Below are positions 53,801 to 64,000 of a stretch of DNA of 64,000 bases, one piece after another (position 1 is the stretch's first letter; every line of letters starts with the position of its first letter). The notes beneath the pieces were generated by a model. It made no database searches. It saw nothing but the letters and a program-made list of their open reading frames with translations, and was not told the DNA's origin. The stretch lies in NCBI RefSeq assembly GCF_000218685.1, contig NW_006763291.1:3227443-3291442 (forward strand), written 5' to 3'. The position numbers and the translations under genes are program-made. This DNA comes from Serpula lacrymans var. lacrymans S7.9. Its lineage: Eukaryota; Basidiomycota; Agaricomycetes; Boletales; Serpulaceae.

Positions 53801-56800
53801 ATTGTGCACACCGTGTTACCCGCTGGCTATGCGCTGTGCTGCGAACATGATTAGTACCCGTAAACCCTTCGAAGCATGATCTGTGAGTGGTTGCTAGTAT
53901 TCATGTATTGTGAGGCAGTGACTTATGAACGCAGTGTTATTTTTACCTACCAAGCAAGCTGCAACCTATTTACGTCTCGGAGGCTTCCGAAGCTGTGCCT
54001 TCTTGCTCATAGCCTCCCACCTGCCCCTCGTTCTCTCCTTTTTTGGAGTGTCATGTTCAAAAAAATTACCGTGATCAGCACTTCTTTCAAGTTCACGTTT
54101 TATCATCGCAGAAGTCAGAGTCAAGGCGACAGGATGGCTAAATTATGGTGAGTACCCATCAATAAAATGGTTTAACTGATCCCCATTGTTTGTCATGTAT
54201 GATACAGCCCGGAGATTCAAACTTCCACATAGGTGCCGTGCCTCCAGGTTTTGGAATAGTACCTGTATCTTGATATTATCTGGGACCGAAGACGCGTCTC
54301 CACCGTCATCAAGCCAGTCAACTTGAAACAAAATATACACGCTATTGATTGTGACTCTGACTGTTCTACACGGCGACTAGCTTTCTGTCTTCTTCCGAGT
54401 TATCGTTACTACTGGAACAGCCCGTGTGCTTCCAATAGTTTTGCCTGGTGCTGTGCCTAATATTTCCACTTTGTCATTCGCAACTCTCCCTCATCTCACA
54501 TGAAGTTCTCCGCGTGGAGAGGTGCAAACGTCCCATTGTCATCTGATCAGAATCTGGTTCTCTTTTACGCCACACCATATGGGAACAGTACTCTGGAGCA
54601 GTTACACACTGAGTCACATCTGATTCTATTATCACCTACCTTGCAAGTTTTCTGTAGTCTTATCGACAACTCTTTTCGCATTAAATGGAAGTAGGACTTC
54701 CAACCTTATGTGTCGTATAAACGGCAATTAAGTGTACGTTTCTGCATTGCTAGAGGTCTCTTATTTCTTTTCCAACGAACTATCATGAATACCCGCCTAG
54801 ATATAGCACATGGGCTGTTGGATAAGGAAAGAAGCGAAGAACATGCTGACTTCGCGCCCGAGTCATTTTCCACATCAAGTATCTGCCTGTCCGAAGCTCA
54901 TCCACCTGCCGTATCTGCCTCGCCGTTCGTAATCTCATTTCTGACTCGCACAGACATCTTTAATAGATCCCACCTCTCGCGGTGCCATGCAAATTAGGAC
55001 ATCATACCTTCCGTACTTCACGCCTCAAATCGCCTTCGATTTCGCCGCCGGGCATTTCGTATACACGTGTATTCCCACATCCTGCTGCCGACATGACCTT
55101 GCTCATTGTTCGCTGTTCTTGGCTTGCAGCGACTCTGGTTAGACATTTCCTGGGACTGGACTGGAGATATGACCCATGGAGATTCACGCTGATATGTGAA
55201 ACGATATGCTGTCAGCCATTGTTCCAAGTATATGTCTAAGGAAGGACCTACCCTGCAGAATCTAGTATGACATGAATACACACGAAACGACGGTGGGTAC
55301 CTCGCTTTTCGCATCACCCATATGAGTATACATTCAGTAGAACCACGGCCGTCCCATCATTCTTTTCATCCTGCGCCACATCAATGGAGTTGCTTTTCCT
55401 GCGCTGGAGTTGATTGCTTCTTCAGGTACATGGACGAGCTTACCTGCTTTCTCTAAGCTCCCCGTATCAAGTCGAATCGACAACGCAAACTGCGCATGGA
55501 CCACCATATTGCCCGAACGGGAGTCTCAACGGCCCCCCTTTCCCCATTCACGTTTCCCATCATGGAGTTCCGGACATGGACGCAGGAAGGAAGGCCACAG
55601 GAACGAATCCAGACTCCCATATTGACACGGTGAGCTCGAGTCATTCCGTCATCTATCCCACACTTGCGAAATGGGCGTTTCTCCCTGCTGTCCGAGATAC
55701 TGGGTCGCACATGCCCAGGTTGTCACCTGGCGATCTAAGCATGTGCAGGGTGCGAGATTGCTGGTCCTGTGATAGAGTATGGAATGATAACTTCTGTGAC
55801 ATCTTATCAGTATGTGAAGAGACTGAGGGTAGGAGGATCTTGTGCGCTGAGACTGAGTGGTGTCAGTAGTAATGTTCGCAGAGTGCCATACCTGGGATTT
55901 GTCCTGAAAGTGCTGGAACTGCAATGACGAGTCGTACGGTATATTATTTTTGCCTCAAGGCAAAAAGATATCGCTTACGATCACATTTGCACGAGTTTGA
56001 CAGGGCTGTAGCCTTTCAGCAGAAACAGAGTAATGTATCAGACCATTCATAGCCCACACGGTCTGTCATTCATTGCCTGTGGTGCCTATGACCGAAGTGA
56101 GCTTCGAAGTAGCTATTGGTTGAGCAAAGCCTACGAAATTTTCGTATAGCACTGGTCTACTATGTCTTCCTTGATAAATACTGCCAGTGTGTCGCCCAGC
56201 CTCAGGGCATCATTGACATGCCATCACGGACAGTCTCGTGTGCTATCACCATATATATCCGGCTTGGCCCGTCCTCGCGGCGGTTTCGGCTGTCAGATCA
56301 CGATCGGTCGATGTGAAATCAGCTTTTTGCCAGTGATCTGTGGGCTCAGCGCTCAGCACTGGGCTCTGCTTTATCTTTATCTTGCTTAGTTCCTGGCACC
56401 GTCAGCATCATCATTATCATCAGTGCCATCGAATGAATTGCCTCCCCGCTTTGTTCCATCGAACGAGAATGTAGGGGAGGAGTACAGGGCGGCCGCTCAA
56501 TTCAATGACAGATATCAGTACGGATCATCATATCTCCTCCATATTTCTCCTTCTTAGTGTAGAGGACCCTAACTGTGTACACATCCCGGTTGCCAAATTA
56601 CTGCACTTGGACCTTCGAGGAAAAAACTGGAACTCTCCATTGATCACGAAGCAGAGCAACCTGTCATAAGCTAATCACCTTCTCAGCTATAGCCACTTTG
56701 GGTGCTGGACACTAGCATGGATGTGTATTTGTGTATAGTGTATACCTCCTCCGACCGTCCGACGCTCGATGCTTGCGGTATAGCGCGGTATTGTTTGGAC

Positions 56801-59182
56801 GGATGTTTCCAGCGCCTGGGGCTGATATTGGATGTTTGAATAAGGCTGGGATGTTATGAACTGATGGTACTTTTCCTGACGGTACGGAACGCAATGATTT
56901 CTGGCTGATAACGAAAAGATGGCAACTTGATACAACCGGTCCTATCACATTCCATAGCAATTGCATCATCGTTTGCGACACGAATACGCGAACCATTCAC
57001 TTTTTGCGGACCGTAATACCTTCAGGTTTGAACATATGAGAGCAGAAATTCCTAGGAGCGCTGGCACGAAGCTGTGCACGCAATACGGCAACCCATGTCA
57101 TCGGTATGATATGCCGATATGCCGGCACATGCGGGGTCAAAAAAATGTGGTCTATTTTTTTTGAATCCGGATTTGCTTCCGCCTTCGAGGAGGTACGGCA
57201 CCAAATTTAAATATCGCATTTTTGGTTAGGATCGCGCCTCTTTTGCTACGCGCACTGGGTATGCTCCGGTAAACCAAACTACTTGCGCTCTCGTGCTGTA
57301 CAACCTGCTCCATATCCTGCAGCCCATCAACAGTAGTTTTCTTATGTTTGTTTTTGACGGTATGATAGAACCTCGATCAGGTATGACGCACTGTGGGCTG
57401 TTGCCCGGTACCTGTGTAGTCAGCCCCTCGAGCGAATTCACACACACCTGTCCACTTACGACATACGGTCTCCCACCAAATTTATGTATTGACCGGCTTT
57501 CTAACCCTCGTGCGCAAGCTTTGCAAACATTTCCGCGGTCATAGATAAACGCATGGCAAAAAATAGCAGACCCATGTACGAGCGGGACGAACGGATCTAG
57601 GACTCGGAGGGGCGCACACGTGCAAAACAGATATGCCCAAATCGTCAGTAAACCCGCGCGATATACACCGTAAGAGTTTGGTCAACGTCCCTCCCACATA
57701 CGCAGGTGACTGATTCGAATGCTTTTTACGAGAATGGTAGGACCGGAGAGACCGATATGCCAATCAGCACCGGAACGAGGTATGGCCGTGGTTCCAAGCG
57801 GTGCCTCATAGCAGAGCTACTGCGCGTGCGATCATCATCCGAGTAGAGGGAACGGATTCGACGGAACGAAAGGGATAGGAGGATACGTGCAAAGATGAGA
57901 GTAACGAGAGGAGCCTTTGCTTGACAAATAACCTGTGCTAGGCCAAAAATACGATGGCGTCATAGCGTCCTCTGCAACACAGTACATAAAATATGTCAAG
58001 CGCATCAAAGTGAACTCACAGGTGATGTGAGACTCATCGAGTGTGTGTGGACCTACGGTCCGATGCAACATGATCTCTGTCTATGTATTGAGCTCAACAT
58101 TGTATAGCATTACGGCAAAACTCCACCCTTGGGCGCAATTGTAGGCGGAGGGGACCGTAGGGCACAAAATACACTGAAAATCGATAAGGGAAATGAAATC
58201 GATACCGGTGCGAAAGCGCATACCCCAGTTGGGCGTGGCAAAGCGGCGGCAATGTCCACGGGAGTGGTATTTTGAATGGGAGGTGCTGAGGAGGGCGGGA
58301 GAACACAGGCCTGATGCGCGTTCGGGGAGGCGCGCGAAGGCTACGGAAAGCAGTTCTAGTGGACGGTATTCTTGCCACCAGTGGAGGGACACGGACATGC
58401 CAAAAGCACGAGCGCACAGCCACAGGGCGTAGTATCCAGGTGTTTGAGCAGGAATTTCCTTTTTCTGCACCGATGACTCGTAGAGTCAAGTGATTAGTCC
58501 CATGAGATTTGGTGGCTCATTCCTGGTTGAGAAATGCGGACGAACGCATGGGTCATGTATGCCTGAAAGAGCAGTCTGAATAGGCCAGATCAGAGATAGA
58601 GCCCGATAGAGCCCTCAGATGGCATGCAAATCACGAATCGTCTGTAGATGTGGTATGCGAGGAAACATCGGGTGGACCATGCATGAAAAGCGCAAGTTCC
58701 GCGTAAGATGAACAGGGCTGGCCCAGTGCGCTGGTGCGTCGGCGGAGGGATGCAGATAAACTTTACTCGCATGCCGCGGGAAGCAAGACAATGCAGGCAG
58801 ATTACGTGGGTATTTACTGTATTTACCGAGTCAGCACGAGATTTGTCGCAAATGGAATATTTCTGAGATAACAGCGGAGCCAGTACATAATTCCGGGGAA
58901 AGTAGCCGGAGCACTGGAGGCCGAAGAAGCAGTCAGACGGCGAAAAGACAATAATGCTCTGCTTGGCTGTGTTTGGTGACAGAATGGATGCTGGGCTGAC
59001 ATCAACACATCCCATCCCATATCTGGACATACGTCCCTCACAGATCCATTTTTGGATGAGACAATGAAAGAGAACCCGGCTGTGAGCTTACGAAACCAAG
59101 GCTCGTGCTTGGTTGGATGGGGAGGGAATTAGGTTCGACGGAACTTTCGACCCTTCCAAACTAATCGAAATTGATCGAGAGT
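50864..59182. other. About 8.3 kb without a recognisable gene
   Basis: Many short open frames exist on both strands (for example 55414-55869 plus, 58094-58489 minus, 51950-52207 minus), but none shows a domain, a signal peptide with a following domain, or a convincing exon chain. 51950-52207 minus could be a terminal exon (it ends SMMVTENDQTSK and follows an AG acceptor), at low confidence. Weak repeated phrases occur at 53230, 53459 and 53719. No transposon ends were found, unlike the region left of 47 kb. It may be the long regulatory region of the HMG-box gene or hold non-coding transcripts. Confidence 0.4.
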
Positions 59183-59345
59183 ATATAACAAGCCCTTCGT
59201 ATTGTTTTCGCTTTTGTGCCCCACCAGCTCAATTGTTCTGCCCTGATCGCGCTTGTGAGACAAAGAAAACCATTCAGTAACTCGTTCTGCACCTGCGAAA
59301 CCTCATTATCCCCCCCCTCATCCATCCATCCCATTCATCCCCTTT
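59183..59345 (+). promoter_or_regulatory. Promoter and pyrimidine-rich leader of the HMG-box gene
   Basis: TATATAACA at 59181-59189 lies about 220 nt before the start codon. A C/T-rich stretch at 59309-59346 (CCATCCATCCCATTC type) lies in the presumed leader, a frequent feature of basidiomycete promoters. Confidence 0.5.
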
Positions 59346-59404
59346 CCCAGAACGAGTTTGCTCACCTAGCAGCCATTGTTCTGTAGCTCGCCGACTGAAC
59401 AATC

Positions 59405-61169
59405 ATGCCTGCCCAACGCACTCGCGATACCCCTTCTCGATGTGAGCCATTCATCCTATATCCAGAAAACAAAGGTGATCTGCAAAAATACTGTCGCTGA
59501 CCACTCACCTTCCCTCTAGCACTCGAAGTGACAACGGACACATTACAACCCCCGACCTTAGCCATCATTTCACCGACGCCGCGCGCCTTCACCTTCCCTA
59601 TTAACAAAAACGAGACCACTCCTTTCTCTTCGCCTTCTTCCTCGCCCTTCGAGCCAGACCTCAGGACGCTTTGCACTCCCCCCACGCTCCTTCGCACTCT
59701 TTCACCCGTTTCTCCTTCATCGTCATCAATCGCATCATCGACATTCTTTTCATCATCATCGTCCGTTACGACTGTATCCACAAATCCAACATCTCCAGCA
59801 TCCACGCACAAACGGCGCAAGTCGTCGATATGCAGCGATGTCGAACGTCGGCCTAAAAAGGGCGATGAGGACTATATCAAGCGACCAGAGAATGCGTTCA
59901 TACTCTTCCGGAGAAAGTGCTGCGAAGATCGTCAGCTTGCACAAGAAGAGGCCGCGGCAATATCTCCCGTTGATGGGCCCACAAAGAAGCAGCGGCAAGC
60001 CGATCTGTCGAAGACGATCAGCCAACAGTGGAAAGCACTCTCACCTGAGGAACGCTTGTATTGGGAGGAGCTGGCAAAAGAGAAAAAGAAGGAGCATGAG
60101 GCGATGTATCCCAATTATGTATATCGCCCGCAGCGCACGAAGGATAGGAAGGGAAAGGCTGCGAAAGGGAAGAGAGGAGAGTACGAGCACGAGACCGATA
60201 CGGAGAGCAATATCTCGTTCATGTTACCGCTCTCGCCACCGACTGCCACGAAGCATGGACGCTCAGCATCGGCTCCTACGCCACCTCTTGGACGACAGAT
60301 GATCCAAATTCCCAGCCTTTACATGCCCTCTTGTCCGACCTCGCCGTCTTTGCTTCCAATGATAAGCCGGCGCTCTTCACATCCAGACCACTCGCTGGAA
60401 TCGTCTACGTTGCAATTCGATTACGCGCCACCAAACGATAATAATCTAATGCCCCACGCGGCATTCACGCAGCAATGCAATATGCACTTTGCGTCTAGCA
60501 TGAACGTGAGTAGTCCACATCTCCAGCGTTTGTCTTACTGTAGCTGATTGTCCTTCGTATGAGCAGTCCGAAGGGTTCTACCAAGGAATGTATGATCTAT
60601 CAGCTCAGACACCTACAGCGGAAAAGAACAATCTGCCAATCTTACATCCTCTCACGATGCCGGATGGCAGTTCATTGCTCCGACCTTCTCAGCAGATCGC
60701 TTCACCGGCATCGTCTGTTACTTCTGGTTCTTCTGGGCCACCTTCGCCGCACTCAGGGCCATTCACACCACATGAAGCTCTACCAGCGGCAGCTTTCTCC
60801 TTCCACGAAGCTTCTCATGACCTTCAGAATACATCGTGCTCGCCCGACTCGCAATCAAACAATGCACATCTCGATATGCATCACGCTTATCCCGATTATG
60901 GATGGGATAGCACAGCGACTTGGGGCGGCAGTGGAGACATGCTGCTCAACGACGATTTCGATTTGAACTCGATCCCCGCAATTGAGCTTGGACTACCGAA
61001 ATTTGGAGATGATATGTCGCAGCTCGTTGCGTCACTACCATCGACGTCCTACCATGTGGACTATCAGGATCCCTTTAACCATGCTCATCACTACGGCGAT
61101 AATACCCAGAACCAAGAGCCATACGAGCAGCTGTTCGACCTGAGCGACATGATTGCGCACGGATTCTGA
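59405..61169 (+). CDS. HMG-box transcription factor
   Basis: Three exons, 59405-59441, 59520-60505 and 60567-61169 (introns of 78 and 61 nt), give 541 residues with start MPAQRTRDTPSRSLEV. A serine/proline-rich N-terminus is followed by KRRKSS and a MATA-type HMG box at about residues 131-210: DYIKRPENAFILFRRKCCED, SKTISQQWKALSPEERLYWE, KEKKKEHEAMYPNYVYRP. A basic stretch (KDRKGKAAKGKRGE) follows. The long C-terminal half is serine/proline- and then aspartate-rich (ending LFDLSDMIAHGF), probably an activation region. The class includes basidiomycete regulators of mating response and fruiting (Prf1, Pcc1, Exp1). I cannot say which is the orthologue. The large gene-free upstream region fits a developmentally controlled gene, by inference. 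Confidence 0.9.
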
Positions 61170-63741
61170 TTACCCTACCGATGGATGCTGGCATCATCGG
61201 TCTGAACTCTTGCATGGACGCATGTACATTCCTATACTTGCTGCGCTGCCGTTACGATTTCAACTTCTCTTCTATCTTGTATTATTCTTGTTTATGTGGA
61301 TATTGTTGTTGGATTAGTGTAGTGATAGCTTTTTGTTTATAGTCCCACTCACCTCATCTACGGATGGATCTCCCACAGCATTATGTTTTTTATGCTCACG
61401 CCCCACGAATCCCCCACCATCCATTTTCACTTCATGATACCTTGGTCACCCACCGCCACGCATATACCCCGGTTGTTGTAACTTTTTTCATTACTTATAC
61501 GAGTTGTACGTACCGAGGTCAAGCGCAGCACAATCGATGTCTTTTAGACTGAACGTAAACTGATTGTATGCATTGAGTCGTGAAGTAACCACAGACGCGT
61601 CGAGACAAGACCTGACCCGCCTAAATCTAGACTGTCGAAACAAAACGGTCAACGCGACAGTGGAGCTTATCAGAAACTAATGAATGTTCTTGCCCATGCA
61701 GTGGAGTAAAACGCCACGAAACTTTACGTTCAATACGACCTGGTATAGTGGCCTAACCCGGAAATGAAAGAAGGTTGTGATAGGCCTCTTACGCCCATCA
61801 GGTGTACTTGATTGGATTATTTCCGCCTGATGTTCTTACGAGCGCTGATTCAGACTGATGTCTCGCTCTTCTGGTGCAATAATTGGTGAAGGACATGGTG
61901 GGGACAAAGAAAGAATGGTTACAACAAACCGCACGCTCTGGTTGACGGTTTCCACATTGCAGAATGACGTTGCCACAACTACCTTTTGCATTGTTCAGGG
62001 CAGGTGCGGTGAGGTGTGCACGTGACCGACGTGACGCGTATAGGTTACATGCTCCTCAAGTTTCCATGCAGTTCTGAGCCTTGTCTATGGCATCCATACT
62101 CCTGCGCCCTCGCTGCAGCAGACGTTGACCAGCTGCCTCAAACCTCAACGACAAACGTTACTCAAGCTTGTAATACTGGCGATGCTGTCAACTGCTGTCG
62201 TCTCCAAGCCAACATTGCTGGTGAGCTTTTGTACATGAAGTCCTTAGGTTTATATAAACGAACCAGTTGTGCGTGTTTGATATCATTACCATCATCGTCT
62301 AAGCTGACTGCACTAGTCAGTTTCACCTGACTCTTGGCTCCGCCTTCCTCATCCAGAGCGCCACAAAGTGCCAAATACCGCCTAGGTTATTCGCCTCTAC
62401 AAGACCGTCCTTTACCTACGTGGATCGTGCGATTCATCTGGTCTTTAGGCCTAGCCTCATATCCACCGACTGAAATAAGGGCCTCATCCACTCTCGGGGT
62501 GAATAGGTGTCCCTCATAGCCCAAATTGAAAATATCCCAACGCCTTTGTTTGGCTTCTATCCGATTTCTAATCACAACGACATTCTCGGCTTCTTAACAT
62601 CGTCTTACTCAAATAATCCGTACTAGGATGGTCGTTGCATGCTTTATTACTAGATAACCATATCGCTAGCCCTCAAGTACGTGTTTAGTTCAACTCATGC
62701 TCCGCCTCATTTTTTCTTTCTCGTTATTACCCAAAAATTCGATGGAAATATGTCAAATCATTCTATCCTGATTATTCCACGCTCTTCACGGTCGATGCTG
62801 CACGTTTCCTCTACTCCCGCATTCTACAAACACTCGTGCTGCGGTAACCTAACTTAAACCGCACTATCAGCCCCCCGCCGCTCATCTTCTCTTTGGGCCC
62901 TCTGCCCCGCGGCAACCTTGCGCTCATCAAAATATTCGGGGATAGATTATAATCATGAATTCGCTTCTATCTTGCCGCTATGAATCCATCTCGTCCGGGT
63001 GGAATGTGTAATCTATTGGGCAACTTCCTCTAACGTCCAGCTCTCTGACTCACGTGATGCCGCGTCTGACGATATCTCCGCATTTCCCGCTCTTATGAAA
63101 AATAAGACGACTGTTATTTCTCCGCGCTACAATTCACCACTTTTGGTGCCTCTGATGAAGACGATTTTGGTACATTGTCACTCTTGATCTTGTATGTCGT
63201 GCAGCGATTGTACACGAAGACATGTCAGGAAACAGGGAAAACACACGGGACCGCAGCTATTTTCGACCTGTGCCTTCGTCATCTGCGATCGAGGGAAGAT
63301 GCAAATCCGCGGCTTCAGAAACCTTACACCTCTCTTTGATCTTTCCAAAAGACGTTTGCAATTTATCCGTCCTTGTCGTCGTGTCAAATCGCCACCCATC
63401 ATACTCGCGCCGAGTTGCCTTTTTAGGACGCCCTTCTGCTTCTCGCCTTTTGTTTTGCTCTTTATATCAGATGCGGGCATTTAACTCTACTTCTGAAAGC
63501 AGAACCTTGAAGGTGGGACCAAAACCGTAAATTCCCATTTCTTTTGGCCGCGCCGGGGTTTGCGGACGAAATTGTGCACCATGTGCACCTTTATCAGACC
63601 AGGTCACATCTAATCTTTCTGCACATCTTATTACTCCTCCCCGCGGTATATTTGGCAATTGAATACTTGGTCGGCGCTGCTCGCGGATTTTTACCATCAC
63701 TCTGTGCGGCGCTGCACTTGATAAGGATTGCTCCGGCTACT
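61170..63741. other. Downstream intergenic region, nothing recognised
   Basis: 61170-61360 is the probable 3' region of the HMG-box gene. Open frames at 62016-62330, 63194-63484 and 63222-63530 have no motif. No transposon or RNA gene was seen. Confidence 0.4.
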
Positions 63742-64000
63742 ATGTTTGTAGGAATCATCTGCTGGCTCGCCAATATAGTCAAAGTGAATTCCACCTCCGC
63801 GTTCTCCCTTCACACACTCGAATCCACGTACCTCGTCCCTGGTAAGTTGCTATTGTCTTCCAAGACAGTCATAAATTCATAATACAAATCATTCGCCCGA
63901 CGGTGACGGGAATGTCAGTGCGGAGAATCTGCAGGACCATTGGAAAGCGCGTTTCCGAGCTCCCGGGTTTCCCCCACCTCGATGTTCGCGAAACCCATTT
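63742..64000 (+). CDS. Partial gene at window edge, hydrophobic N-terminus
   Basis: An ATG at 63742 opens MFVGIICWLANIVKVNSTSA, a hydrophobic start that could be a signal anchor; the open frame also extends upstream to 63544. A candidate intron (about 63841-63919, GTAAGT...GTCAG) leads to VRRICRTIGKRVSELPGFPH, open to the window end. The family is not recognised and the start is uncertain. Confidence 0.35.

Noticed and set aside
59405..61169. Assignment of the HMG-box gene to a named regulator or to a mating-type locus
   Set aside because: Family members share the box and I see no pheromone, receptor or homeodomain gene nearby, so no specific name is supported.
1..64000. CRISPR arrays, rRNA genes or bacterial operons
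   Set aside because: None seen; the intron-rich genes and element types are those of a fungal nuclear genome.

Overview
The window looks like a repeat-rich piece of a basidiomycete (Agaricomycetes-type) genome. Three things point there: genes cut by many 48-78 nt introns, chromodomain Gypsy and Copia LTR elements, and protein families that I recognise from mushrooms (a DUF6534-like membrane protein, a DUF6698-like protein, Plavaka-type transposases, an HMG-box regulator). Assignments come from reading translations and motifs by eye; no database search was run.

Layout. 1-6560: a young, full-length chromodomain Gypsy element with 388-bp LTRs and a perfect 5-bp target duplication. 6561-14876: a type-B carboxylesterase gene whose active-site exon carries a 1-nt deletion, then an unrecognised multi-exon gene. 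14877-16901: a DUF6534-like membrane-protein gene. 17144-39115: nested mobile elements. These include an old sense Copia split by a younger antisense Copia, two Gypsy families, several solo LTRs, a 267-bp inverted-repeat element inside a solo LTR, a TA-flanked inverted-repeat element holding a tRNA-derived insertion, a broken DUF6698-like gene and a broken Plavaka transposase. 39843-40038: a second copy of a 196-bp tRNA-headed element, the first lying inside the Copia at 20696-20891. 40225-46796: a Plavaka transposon with 25-bp terminal inverted repeats around a divergent gene pair. 47410-49441: a second DUF6534-like gene, part of a 2.6-kb segment duplicated from 14.5-17.1 kb. 49763-50863: an HhH-GPD DNA glycosylase (minus). 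50864-59404: about 8.5 kb without a recognisable gene. 59405-61169: an HMG-box transcription factor. 63742-64000: a probable partial gene at the right edge.

Reading. Ordinary cellular genes sit at the edges (8.8-16.9 kb and 47.4-64 kb), and about 30 kb of nested elements separates the two DUF6534-like paralogues. The most informative signals are: (1) target duplications swapped between two inverted Copia LTRs, which one inversion of about 5.4 kb would explain exactly; (2) a Tf1-like self-priming layout in the Gypsy element; (3) two 196-bp copies of a tRNA-headed element with 5-bp duplications and Copia-like termini; (4) a Plavaka element whose inverted repeats enclose a conserved companion gene.
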